Source of the DNA: Thiosymbion sp942492625
GTDB taxonomy: Bacteria; Pseudomonadota; Gammaproteobacteria; Chromatiales; Chromatiaceae
DNA: 64,000 bases
Direction: 5' to 3'
Assembly (NCBI GenBank): GCA_942492625.1
Contig: CALOFM010000028.1
Location: forward strand, 1 to 64,000
Shown: positions 8,021 to 15,990 of the stretch, one piece after another
Position numbering within the stretch: the stretch's first letter is position 1
Layout: every line of letters begins with the position of its first letter
Program-made: the position numbers and the translations under genes
The notes under the pieces: model-generated
Database searches by the model: none
What the model saw: the letters and a program-made list of their open reading frames with translations, nothing else
What the model was told of the DNA's origin: nothing

Positions 8021-8821
8021 ATGCAGGTAACACACGCCGACAACCACAAACCAAATAACCCAGTGAAATCAAACGACTCAGACAAGACCACCGATTTCGG
8101 TTACAAGCAGGTTCCGATCGACGAGAAGGCCGACCATGTGCGGGGGGTCTTCGACTCCGTGGCCTCGCGCTACGACATCATGAACGACCTGATGTCGCTG
8201 GGCATCCACCGGCTGTGGAAGCGCCACACCGTGGAGCTGGCCGGTGTGCGCCGCGGCCAACGGGTGCTGGATCTGGCCGCCGGGACCGGGGACTTGTCCG
8301 AGCGCTTCTCCGGCATCGTCGGCAAGGAGGGCGAGGTCGTCTTCACCGACATCAACGCCGCCATGCTCAACCGCGGCCGCGACCGGCTCATCAACGCGGG
8401 TGTCGCTGGCAACCTGCACTGCGCCCAGGTCAACGCCGAAACACTGCCCTTCGCGGACAATCATTTCGACTGCATCACCATCGGCTTCGGCCTGCGCAAC
8501 GTGACCAACAAGCAGCGCGCCCTGGAGGAGATGTTTCGGGTGCTGCGCCCCGGCGGCCGCGCCCTGGTGCTGGAGTTCTCCCATCCCGGAAGCCCGTCGC
8601 TGCGCAAGGCATACGATCTCTATTCCTTCTCGGTCCTGCCGGCCCTCGGCCGCCTGATCGCCGGTGATGCGGACAGCTACCGCTATCTGGCGGAGTCCAT
8701 CCGCATGCACCCGGACCAGGAGACCCTGCAGACCATGATGGAGCAGGCGGGTTTCGAGCGCTGCGACTTCTTCAATCTCAACGGCGGCATCGTCGCCATT
8801 CATCGGGGCTACAAGCTGTGA
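8021..8821 (+). CDS. ubiE: ubiquinone/menaquinone C-methyltransferase UbiE
   Basis: A 266-residue SAM-dependent methyltransferase that C-methylates the benzoquinol ring in ubiquinone synthesis. Diagnostic UbiE blocks are VFDSVASRYDIMNDLMSLGIHRLWK, the SAM-binding motif VLDLAAGTGDL, the FGLRNVTN segment and the C-terminal GGIVAIHRGYKL. The start is uncertain: ATG at 8003 or 8021, or GTG at 8063, all in frame. I prefer 8021 because a likely promoter -10 overlaps 8003. The stop overlaps the GTG of ubiJ (GTGA). The order ubiE-ubiJ-ubiB is the standard aerobic ubiquinone operon. Confidence 0.95.
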   Translation: MQVTHADNHKPNNPVKSNDSDKTTDFGYKQVPIDEKADHVRGVFDSVASRYDIMNDLMSLGIHRLWKRHTVELAGVRRGQRVLDLAAGTGDLSERFSGIVGKEGEVVFTDINAAMLNRGRDRLINAGVAGNLHCAQVNAETLPFADNHFDCITIGFGLRNVTNKQRALEEMFRVLRPGGRALVLEFSHPGSPSLRKAYDLYSFSVLPALGRLIAGDADSYRYLAESIRMHPDQETLQTMMEQAGFERCDFFNLNGGIVAIHRGYKL

Positions 8822-9459
8822 GCGACGGGGTGCCGATCCCGGATGCCGCCCTGGCGGCGCTTGAGGCGGGTATCAACCGCTACATGGCCCTGGATCCCGA
8901 AGGGGCGGGCCGGCTCTCGGCGCTCCACGGCCGGGTAATCGTCATCGAGGTCATCGGCTTCGGCACCCGGATCTTCGTGATTCCAGGCACCAACGGAATA
9001 CAGCTCTACGGCGACTACGCAGGCGAGCCGGACTGCACCCTGCGCGGTACGCCCATGGCGCTCGCCCGCATGGGGACATCTCAGCAAAAGGAGGACCAGC
9101 TTTTCTCCGGGGAGGTGCAAATCGAGGGCGACACCCACCTGGCACAGGCATTCGGCGACTTTGCCGGCGGTCTGGAGGTGGACTGGGAGGAGCAGCTCTC
9201 GCGGCTCCTGGGTGACGCCTTGGCGCATCAGGTGGGCTCGCGAGTCCGGGCCGCCGGGCGCTGGGGCCGGCGCACCGGCGATATCCTGGCGGAGGACGTC
9301 AAGGAATACCTGCAGGAGGAGGCGCGGCTGCTGCCGGGCCGCTATGAGATTCAGGCGTTCTTGGACGAGGTAGACCAGCTGCGTGACGGCGTGGAGAGGC
9401 TCGCCGCCCGCGTCGCGCGGCTCGCGAAAATGCGGGAAGGCAGCGTCGGCGAGCAATGA
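8818..9459 (+). CDS. ubiJ: ubiquinone biosynthesis accessory factor UbiJ
   Basis: A 213-residue SCP2-domain protein. UbiJ binds ubiquinone intermediates and, with UbiK, organises the soluble Ubi complex. The SCP2-like domain spans roughly residues 20-115 (IFVIPGTNGIQLYGDY; DCTLRGTPMALARM). A C-terminal helical region ends in a coiled coil (FLDEVDQLRDGVERLAARVARL). The start is GTG at 8818, overlapping the ubiE stop. The partner gene ubiK lies 47 kb away at 56108. Confidence 0.9.
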   Translation: MSDGVPIPDAALAALEAGINRYMALDPEGAGRLSALHGRVIVIEVIGFGTRIFVIPGTNGIQLYGDYAGEPDCTLRGTPMALARMGTSQQKEDQLFSGEVQIEGDTHLAQAFGDFAGGLEVDWEEQLSRLLGDALAHQVGSRVRAAGRWGRRTGDILAEDVKEYLQEEARLLPGRYEIQAFLDEVDQLRDGVERLAARVARLAKMREGSVGEQ

Positions 9460-9475
9460 TTCCGGAAGCTCGCGG

Positions 9476-11122
9476 ATGATCCGCCCCTCCCAGGCTTTCC
9501 GCCTGATCCACATCAACCTGGTACTGCTGCGACACGGGCTGGACGAGGTCATCCTCGCCACCCACCTGTTCCGGCCCCTTCGGTTTCTGCTGTATCTTTC
9601 CCCCTGGTACTGGTTCCGCGGCGAGCTCCCGCCTTATCCGGTTCGCATTCGCCTGGCCCTCGAGGACCTGGGACCCATTTTCGTCAAATTCGGGCAGATC
9701 CTCTCCACCAGGCGAGACTTGCTGCCCGACGACCTGGCCATCGAGCTCACCAAGCTGCAGGACCGGGTGCCACCCTTTCCCGGCGCCGAGGCCCGCGTCC
9801 TGATCGAACAGGCTTGGGAGAAGCCCATCGAGGCGGCGTTGGACGACTTCAGCGAGACACCCCTGGCCTCGGCGTCCATCGCGCAGGTGCACACCGCCCT
9901 ACTCAAGGACGGCCGTGAGGTGGTCGTCAAGGTGCTTCGGCCGGACATCGGCAAGATCATCCGGCGCGACATCGGCCTGATGTACATAGTCGCGGGACTG
10001 GCTCAGCGTTACTGGAAGGACGGGCGCCGGCTGCGGCCCGTGGATGTGGTCCGGGAGTACGAAAAGATCATCTTCGACGAGCTGGACCTGCAGCGCGAGG
10101 CGGCGAACGCATCCCTGCTGCGCCGTAACTTCCTCGGCAGCGAGTCCCTCTACGTGCCCGAGGTCCACTGGGACCTTACGCGGCCGAACGTGATGGTGAT
10201 GGAGCGCATCTACGGTATTCCGGCGAGCGACGTAACGGCGCTCAAGGGCGCGGGAATCAGCATGCGTCTGCTCGGGGAGCGGGGGGTCGAGGTCTTCTTC
10301 ACCCAGGTCTTCCGGGACAACTTCTTCCACGCGGATATGCACCCGGGCAACATCTTCGTGGAGCCGAGCGGGCGCTATATCGCCGTCGACTTCGGAATCG
10401 TCGGCACCCTGACCACGGAAGACCAGCGCTATCTCGCCGAGAATCTCCTGGCCTTCTTCCACCGGGACTACCGCCGGGTGGCGGAGCTGCACGTGGAGTC
10501 GGGCTGGGTACCGCCGGGGACCCGTATCGACGAGTTCGAGTCCGCCATCCGAACCGTGAGCGAGCCCATCTACGAGAAGCCGCTTTCGGAGATCTCCTTC
10601 GGTCACTTCCTGCTGCGCCTGTTTCAGACCGCGCGCCGCTTCAACATGGAGGTGCAGCCCCAGCTGGTGCTGCTGCAGAAGACCCTGTTGAACATCGAGG
10701 GCATGGGGCGCCAGCTCTACCCGGAGCTCGACCTCTGGTCCACCGCCAAGCCCTTCATGGAGCGCTGGATGAAGGACCAGATCGGACCCAAGGCGCTCCT
10801 TGAGCGGGCACGCAAGAACCTGGGGCCGGCTGCGGAGCAGCTCCCCGAGCTGCCGCTGCTCGCCTACCGGGTGCTCGACGGTCTGGAGCGGCAGAAGCTG
10901 GCGATCCGCTGGCGCTCGGAAGAGCTCGACAGGCTGCGCGAGGAGACCCGAGGCTACCGCGCCCAGATGCTGGCGGCGGTGAGCGGCGGCTCGCTGATCC
11001 TCAGCGGGACCCTGCTGTTAGTGCTCGGACCCGGCGCGGTCTTATCGGTCGCCCTTACCAAAGGCCTGGCAGTCACGTGCTTTGCGGCCGGAGCCCTCTT
11101 TCTCGCGGTGAGCTGGCGGTAG
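9476..11122 (+). CDS. ubiB: ubiquinone biosynthesis ATPase/kinase-like protein UbiB
   Basis: A 548-residue member of the atypical ADCK/UbiB kinase-like family, needed for ubiquinone synthesis; it is an ATPase that probably helps extract lipid intermediates from the membrane. The family hallmark KxGQ motif is in FVKFGQILSTR. It is followed by the Ala-rich loop ASASIAQVH, a kinase-like VVVKVLRPDI lysine, the HADMHPGN catalytic loop and the VDFGIVG metal motif. Two hydrophobic segments end the protein. The ATG at 9476 has a GGAAG ribosome site at 9464-9468. Length is normal. Confidence 0.95.
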   Translation: MIRPSQAFRLIHINLVLLRHGLDEVILATHLFRPLRFLLYLSPWYWFRGELPPYPVRIRLALEDLGPIFVKFGQILSTRRDLLPDDLAIELTKLQDRVPPFPGAEARVLIEQAWEKPIEAALDDFSETPLASASIAQVHTALLKDGREVVVKVLRPDIGKIIRRDIGLMYIVAGLAQRYWKDGRRLRPVDVVREYEKIIFDELDLQREAANASLLRRNFLGSESLYVPEVHWDLTRPNVMVMERIYGIPASDVTALKGAGISMRLLGERGVEVFFTQVFRDNFFHADMHPGNIFVEPSGRYIAVDFGIVGTLTTEDQRYLAENLLAFFHRDYRRVAELHVESGWVPPGTRIDEFESAIRTVSEPIYEKPLSEISFGHFLLRLFQTARRFNMEVQPQLVLLQKTLLNIEGMGRQLYPELDLWSTAKPFMERWMKDQIGPKALLERARKNLGPAAEQLPELPLLAYRVLDGLERQKLAIRWRSEELDRLREETRGYRAQMLAAVSGGSLILSGTLLLVLGPGAVLSVALTKGLAVTCFAAGALFLAVSWR

Positions 11123-11129
11123 CGCCCGC

Positions 11130-12566
11130 TTGGAGACAGGGACCTTGCTCCGTTCTCCCTATCTGTACGTCCCGCTGGCCGCGATGCTGCTCGCAGCCTT
11201 CTGGCTCCACGCCCTCCAGGTCCTCTTTTGGCAGGACGACTTTCACTTCCTGCTCGTGGCCAGAGTGGCGCGGGAGGCCGGCGAGAGCTGGCTGACGGTC
11301 TTCTGGCCCGGGGAGAAGAGCATCTTCTGGCGCCCCCTGAGCGAGGGGCTCTACTGGCGTATCGTCGAGGGAGCATTGGGCTCGAGCCCGGTGGCCGCGC
11401 ACCTCATCAATCTGCTCTTCTTGGCTGCAGCCGCTCTCGCCGTCGCCTGGCTGGTCACCGATTACGCAGGGCTCATCGAGCCCGGGACGGACCCGCACAA
11501 GGCATTTCTTATCGCAGGATTGCTTTACGGCATCCACGCCGCGCACTTCATCCCGGCGCTCTGGGCGACAGCGGTGCACAGCTCCATGGTCGTGCTGTTC
11601 TCGTCCCTTTCCCTGCGCTTCTGGGTGGCCTCGCTGCGCGATTCGCCGACGGCTCTGAGCCGGGGCCTGATAGCCGTGCCCCTGTTCCTGGTGCTAGCCC
11701 TGCTGAGCAAGGAGAACGGCATCCTGGTGCTCCCCCTGGGCGCTCTGCTGACGGCTCTGGTGTGGCACCGGGTCCGTCCCACCCGAGCCGCTTGGGGCGT
11801 GGCGACAGCCTCCGTGCTTCTGGCCGTTGCCTGGCTGGCGTTGCGCCGGGACATGGTCGTGCCGCCCTCGGGCGCCTACGAGATGGGCATGGGTACCAAT
11901 ACGCTGCGCAACCTCGTGAGCATGGGCCTGTTTTTCTTCAATGTCCCGCGGGAGTCGCTGCGCTTCATGCTGGAGCAGCACTCCCTGGTCGCCGCGCTCT
12001 GGGGCCTTGCTTGCGCCCTGCTCCAGGCCGCGGCGGTATGGATGGTCGTGACGGCGGTATCGCCCCGGTTGCGCATTCGGGGCTGGCTGGCGGCAGGCGC
12101 CTTCTTTCTGACCGCCTCTGCACCCTATCTGCTGTTCTCTTGGAACGCATACGCCTACTACATCACCCTGGGGCTGATCGTCTGGCCCTTTCTGGCGGTG
12201 CTCGCACCCCTGTCCACCGGACGCACGCGGCTGGTTTTGGGCGCCGCGTTCTTGTCGTCGGCCCTGTCGGTGGCCGGGAACTATTGGCTTCAGTACCCAG
12301 CTCTGTTGGCGCGGGCCGACTGGGCCAACGAGCAGCTGGCGGTGATCCGCACCGAGTATTCGGCGGTCGCGGACCAGGCACGCGCCCGGGGGATCGACGT
12401 ACTGATCGAGAACCGGCACAAGTTTCTCGGCATCGGAACGGCGGGGCTGGCGTTCGCGCTCGACCTGCCGGAGACGAGCATTCGGGTCCAGGAGCAGGAC
12501 TCGCAGAGGGGCCGCTCGGCAGTCACCTTGATCATCCCCGACAGCGGAGACGCCCGGTTTGAGTAA
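11130..12566 (+). CDS. polytopic membrane protein, GT-C glycosyltransferase-like
   Basis: A 478-residue, very hydrophobic protein with many predicted membrane helices. The N-terminus has an acidic loop after the first helix (FWQDDFHFLL) and then FWRPLSEGLYW, the DDF...RPL pattern of GT-C superfamily and TMTC/PMT-like membrane glycosyltransferases that use polyprenyl-phosphate sugars. The soluble C-terminal tail (about 415-478) has no known motif. The start at TTG 11130 is weakly supported. It overlaps the downstream UbiA-type gene by eight bases, and GtrA follows. That trio suggests synthesis and use of a polyprenyl-linked sugar at the membrane. The exact substrate is unknown. Confidence 0.65.
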   Translation: METGTLLRSPYLYVPLAAMLLAAFWLHALQVLFWQDDFHFLLVARVAREAGESWLTVFWPGEKSIFWRPLSEGLYWRIVEGALGSSPVAAHLINLLFLAAAALAVAWLVTDYAGLIEPGTDPHKAFLIAGLLYGIHAAHFIPALWATAVHSSMVVLFSSLSLRFWVASLRDSPTALSRGLIAVPLFLVLALLSKENGILVLPLGALLTALVWHRVRPTRAAWGVATASVLLAVAWLALRRDMVVPPSGAYEMGMGTNTLRNLVSMGLFFFNVPRESLRFMLEQHSLVAALWGLACALLQAAAVWMVVTAVSPRLRIRGWLAAGAFFLTASAPYLLFSWNAYAYYITLGLIVWPFLAVLAPLSTGRTRLVLGAAFLSSALSVAGNYWLQYPALLARADWANEQLAVIRTEYSAVADQARARGIDVLIENRHKFLGIGTAGLAFALDLPETSIRVQEQDSQRGRSAVTLIIPDSGDARFE

Positions 12567-13548
12567 TGGACTAGCACAGGAGCGGCTTCTGGTGGATTCT
12601 GCAACTTCCGGCACGTCTCTCTGGCAGCGGCTGCGGCCCTATATTGCAATCGCGCGCTTCGACCACTGGTTCAAGAACATCTTCATGCTTCCGGGTATGG
12701 CGCTGGCCTGGCTCCTGGTGGAGGTGCCGATTTCGAGCGTCCTGGGCTCTGGCCTGCTGGCCGTTCTCAGCACCGGGTTCATTGCCTCCGCCAACTACGT
12801 GATCAACGAATGGCTGGACGCCGAGTTCGACCGACACCACCCGCTCAAGCAAAGCAGGCCTTCCGCGCTGGGAGACGTGCGCGCCAAGGCCGTTTATCTG
12901 GAGTATCTGCTCTTCGTCGGACTCGGGTTGGGCCTTGCCACACTGCTGACTCGCGAGTTCGTCATCTTCTCGGCGCTATTGCTGCTGATGGGGATTGTTT
13001 ACAACGTGCGCCCGTTCCGCACCAAAGACCGCGCCCTTTTGGACGTGCTCAGCGAGTCGGTCAACAATCCCATCCGCCTGCTTCTGGGGTGGAGTGCCAT
13101 TGTCAGCGGCCACCTACCGCCTTCCTCGATCCTGCTCAGCTACTGGATGGGGGGTGCCTTTCTGATGGCCATGAAGCGCTACGCCGAGTACCGATTCATC
13201 GGCGACCCGGAGCGGGCGGCCCTCTACCGGCGCTCGTTCCGCTATTACACCGAGGAAAAGCTTCTTCTGTCCTCCTTCTTCTACGCGATTCTGTCTGCCT
13301 TCTTCCTGGGGATTTTCCTGATCAAGTACCGCATCGAGTTTGTCGTCTCGCTGCCCTTCTTCTCGCTCCTGTACGTTTGGTACCTGCACATCGCCATGAA
13401 ACCCCACTCCGCGTCCCAGGCACCGGAGAAGCTCTATCGGGAGCCGGCGTTCGTCGCTTACGTGGTTTTCCTGGCGGTTCTTATCGCGATTTTGTTCTTT
13501 ATCGATCTGCCGGTACTGAGCGTCTTGGTCGAGCCCCTCACCTACTGA
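12559..13548 (+). CDS. UbiA-type prenyltransferase, decaprenyl-phosphate phosphoribosyltransferase-like
   Basis: A 329-residue polytopic membrane protein of the UbiA superfamily. The first Asp-rich motif reads NEWLDAEFDRHHPLKQSRP, close to the NDxxDxxxDxxHPxKxxRP motif of decaprenyl-phosphate phosphoribosyltransferases, but with Glu for the first Asp. A second motif region follows near residues 150-160 (KDRALLDVLSE). Such enzymes attach phosphoribose to a polyprenyl phosphate. The start is a TTG overlapping the upstream stop; a GTG near 12592 is an alternative. Neighbouring GT-C-like and GtrA genes fit a lipid-linked sugar role. A menaquinone/ubiquinone role is less likely given the context. 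Confidence 0.75.
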   Translation: MSNGLAQERLLVDSATSGTSLWQRLRPYIAIARFDHWFKNIFMLPGMALAWLLVEVPISSVLGSGLLAVLSTGFIASANYVINEWLDAEFDRHHPLKQSRPSALGDVRAKAVYLEYLLFVGLGLGLATLLTREFVIFSALLLLMGIVYNVRPFRTKDRALLDVLSESVNNPIRLLLGWSAIVSGHLPPSSILLSYWMGGAFLMAMKRYAEYRFIGDPERAALYRRSFRYYTEEKLLLSSFFYAILSAFFLGIFLIKYRIEFVVSLPFFSLLYVWYLHIAMKPHSASQAPEKLYREPAFVAYVVFLAVLIAILFFIDLPVLSVLVEPLTY

Positions 13549-13553
13549 TCCCG

Positions 13554-13952
13554 ATGACGGCGTCCAAGCTCGAGGTCCTGCTCCGCTATCTTGCCGCCGG
13601 CAGCCTTGCGGTCGGGGTTCACTATCTGGTTCTGATCCTTTTGGTCGAGGCCGCGGCCATGGACGCGACCTTGTCCTCGTCCTGCGGCTTCATCGTCGGC
13701 CTGATCGTAAATTACCTGCTGCAGTACTACTGGACCTTTCGCAGCTCCGGGGCTCACGCCAAGCGCTTCCCCATCTTCGCCGGCGTCGCGGTCGTCATGC
13801 TCGGGCTGAACGCGGCCATCTTCTGGACACTGCATGAGCGCCTGGGGGTCAACTACCTGCTCGCTCAGGCCTTCGCCATCGGCGTCGTCTTCCTGCTCAA
13901 CTTCCTGATCAACAGCCGCTATACATTCGCGACCGACGGGGTCTCGGGCTGA
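13554..13952 (+). CDS. GtrA family membrane protein
   Basis: A 132-residue protein with four hydrophobic segments and the conserved GtrA pattern (RYLAAGSLAVGVHYLV; GLIVNYLLQYYWTF; NFLINSRYTF). GtrA proteins are thought to flip polyprenyl-phosphate-linked sugars across the inner membrane. The ATG lies five bases after the UbiA-type gene stop, so it is probably in the same operon. The gene converges on the epimerase gene, ending only 32 bp away. Confidence 0.88.
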   Translation: MTASKLEVLLRYLAAGSLAVGVHYLVLILLVEAAAMDATLSSSCGFIVGLIVNYLLQYYWTFRSSGAHAKRFPIFAGVAVVMLGLNAAIFWTLHERLGVNYLLAQAFAIGVVFLLNFLINSRYTFATDGVSG

Positions 13953-13960
13953 CTCTGGTA

Positions 13961-13997
13961 GTTCCGCAGTAGAACAGTCGTAAGTCAGACAGGCTCC
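13961..13997 (+). repeat. structured 38-bp dispersed repeat, copy 2
   Basis: This copy lies between the convergent GtrA and epimerase genes and covers the last codons of the latter. It matches the copy at 3173-3210 at about 30 of 38 positions, including GTTCCGCAG, GAACAGTCG and GACAGGC. The first hairpin is kept as GTTC-cgcagta-GAAC. Confidence 0.55.
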
Positions 13998-15040
13998 TCG
14001 GGCCCGGAGTGAAGATAGTCCCGCACCATGCGCGGGATCTCGGCCTCCAGGTCCCGTTGCGGTGCGAAGCCCAGCTCGCGGCCAATCTTCTGCGAGCTGT
14101 ACCAGGCATCCCCGGTCAGCTTTCCCAGACCCGTACGGTTCAACGGCATCGCCCGGCCGGTCACGCGCTCCAGGGCGGTTCCGATCGCTGCGGCTGCCCT
14201 CAGGGTCCACAACGGAAGGGTCCAGCCGGGCGGCGGGCGCCCCAAAGCAAGACGGATCTGTTCGTAAAGCCAGCGGGTGGAGTACGCCCTTCCGTCGGTC
14301 ACCAGATAGCTCCGTCCGGCGGCGCTTGGGGAGCAGGCCGCGAGCAAGGCGGCCCGGATGGCATCGTCGACGTGCACGGCAACACGGCGGTTCTGGATCT
14401 TCGGCCAGGGAGGGAAACGGTTACGTGCCACCGCCGCGATCATGCGCGCGATATTTCCCTCGCCCGTCAGGCCGTACACCATCGGCAGACGCAGCACGCA
14501 CACATGCATCCCACCGGCTTCGCCAGCGGTCAGGACACTGTTCTCGGCGGCCAGCTTTGCGCGGCCGTACAGGCTCTCCGGAGCCGGTTGCGTAGACTCA
14601 TCAGCGGGTGTACCGGCTGCGGCAACGCCATCTCCCATGGCCTTCACGCTGCTCAGATAGACCAAGCGCTCGGCGCACGCCGCGCGAGCGGCACGGACCA
14701 GGTTCTTCGTCCCTTCGGCGGTCACCGGCCAATGGCTCGGGGCCTCGTAGACATCGGGCTCGCCTGGGCTCGGAGAATAGCTGGCCAGGTGAAAGATGCA
14801 GACTATGCCGCGCAATACGGCCGGCAGCGTTGCCGGATCCGTGAGGTCGCCGGCCCGGTAGTCGACGCCACCATCCGGCCATAGGTCACGAGCCCTATCG
14901 GGGTCCCTGGTGAGCACACTGACACGGGCGCCCTGCTCCTGGAGGGCCGGCACCAGCCGCCTTCCCACCTTACCCGTAGCGCCGGTGACCAGCACGCTGA
15001 CCCCCGAGAGCATCTCTATCCTCGCCGCGTCCGGGCTCAT
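13985..15040 (-). CDS. NAD-dependent epimerase/dehydratase
   Basis: A 351-residue extended short-chain dehydrogenase. The Rossmann motif is VTGATGKVG at the N-terminus. The catalytic region shows LSSVKAMGDG and the YxxxK pair in SLYGRAKLAAE. It probably epimerises or reduces a nucleotide sugar; the substrate is not evident. The start at 15040 (MSPDAARIEM) is chosen because it forms an ATGA overlap with the stop of the upstream glycosyltransferase; the internal ATG at 15013 is an alternative. It is the last gene of a three-gene minus-strand run of glycan genes. Confidence 0.85.
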   Translation of the reverse strand: MSPDAARIEMLSGVSVLVTGATGKVGRRLVPALQEQGARVSVLTRDPDRARDLWPDGGVDYRAGDLTDPATLPAVLRGIVCIFHLASYSPSPGEPDVYEAPSHWPVTAEGTKNLVRAARAACAERLVYLSSVKAMGDGVAAAGTPADESTQPAPESLYGRAKLAAENSVLTAGEAGGMHVCVLRLPMVYGLTGEGNIARMIAAVARNRFPPWPKIQNRRVAVHVDDAIRAALLAACSPSAAGRSYLVTDGRAYSTRWLYEQIRLALGRPPPGWTLPLWTLRAAAAIGTALERVTGRAMPLNRTGLGKLTGDAWYSSQKIGRELGFAPQRDLEAEIPRMVRDYLHSGPEEPV

Positions 15041-15990
15041 TTCGCGCGGCTTCTCCGGAGCACGTCCGTCACGCCCGCAACGGCTCGCCGTATCACTTCG
15101 GCCAGCACCAAGACGCCGAAGTGGCCCCAAATACCGGCCACCACAAGCAGACGGAAAGGTAGCGGATAGCCACCGGCTTGGAACTTGCGGAAGAAGCGCA
15201 CCATTCCTCGGTGCTTGTGCCATTCCACCCGGACGGGCCGGGCCTTGCTGCAGACGCCTAGGTGGTGGACCACTTCGATATTCGGCACGAAATAGATTTT
15301 CCACTTGGAACGAGCGAAACGGGCGAACCAATCCAGGTCCTCGCAGTGCAGGAAATAGCCCTCGTCCAGGGGCCCGATCGCCTCAAGGGCCGCACGCCGT
15401 ACCAGCATGAAGGAGCCAGAGACTGCCGCGACCTGGACCGGACGCTCCGGCAGGGGCTCGTCCAAGAGATTCAGACGCTTTTCCCGTGTCAGTTTCGGTG
15501 ACAGTCGATCCAGGTGCAGGAAACGCACCAGCCCCACCCAGGGGTCGGGAATCTGGCGGCGGCTGGCCGTTTGCTCGCTGCCGTCCGGGTTGCGGATTAC
15601 GCAGCCGGCCATCCCCGCATCCGGTGTTGCATCCATGAACGCGAGGAGATGCCCGAGGGTATCCCTTTGAACCATGCAATCCGGGTTGAGGAACAAAAGG
15701 TATGGGGCGGAGGCGCGATCCAGGACGAGGTTGTTGCCGGCGGAAAAGCCCAGGTTCTCGCCGTTCTCGACCAGGGTCAATCGGGGATTCGCCCCGAAGC
15801 GTTCGCGCACCTTGCTCAGACTGCCGTCGGTGGAGCCGTTGTCGCTGACGATGACCTCTGCCGGGACATCGGAACCGAGTGCAGCGCCGACACAGACCGC
15901 CAGCAGATCGCCGGCATTGAAGTTGACGACGATGACGCTGACTCGAGACGCGCCGGTCTCCGCCCCCTCGCTGCCGGGCAGATCAGTCAC
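15037..15990 (-). CDS. family 2 glycosyltransferase
   Basis: A 317-residue GT2 enzyme. The GT-A core begins VSVIVVNFNAGDLL and contains the nucleotide-sugar motif VSDNGSTDGS, the metal motif region LLFLNPDCMV and the acceptor-side HCEDLDWFARF motif, as in rhamnosyltransferases. A hydrophobic segment lies near the C-terminus (LLVVAGIWGHFGVLVLAEV). The start is GTG at 15990, overlapping the preceding stop by eight bases; upstream in-frame starts lie inside the neighbouring gene. It probably adds a deoxyhexose or similar sugar to surface polysaccharide. Confidence 0.88.
   Translation of the reverse strand: MTDLPGSEGAETGASRVSVIVVNFNAGDLLAVCVGAALGSDVPAEVIVSDNGSTDGSLSKVRERFGANPRLTLVENGENLGFSAGNNLVLDRASAPYLLFLNPDCMVQRDTLGHLLAFMDATPDAGMAGCVIRNPDGSEQTASRRQIPDPWVGLVRFLHLDRLSPKLTREKRLNLLDEPLPERPVQVAAVSGSFMLVRRAALEAIGPLDEGYFLHCEDLDWFARFARSKWKIYFVPNIEVVHHLGVCSKARPVRVEWHKHRGMVRFFRKFQAGGYPLPFRLLVVAGIWGHFGVLVLAEVIRRAVAGVTDVLRRSRAK

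Noticed and set aside
12810..13553. Upstream extension of the GtrA frame
   Set aside because: It overlaps the UbiA-type gene in another frame; GtrA homology begins only at the ATG at 13554.
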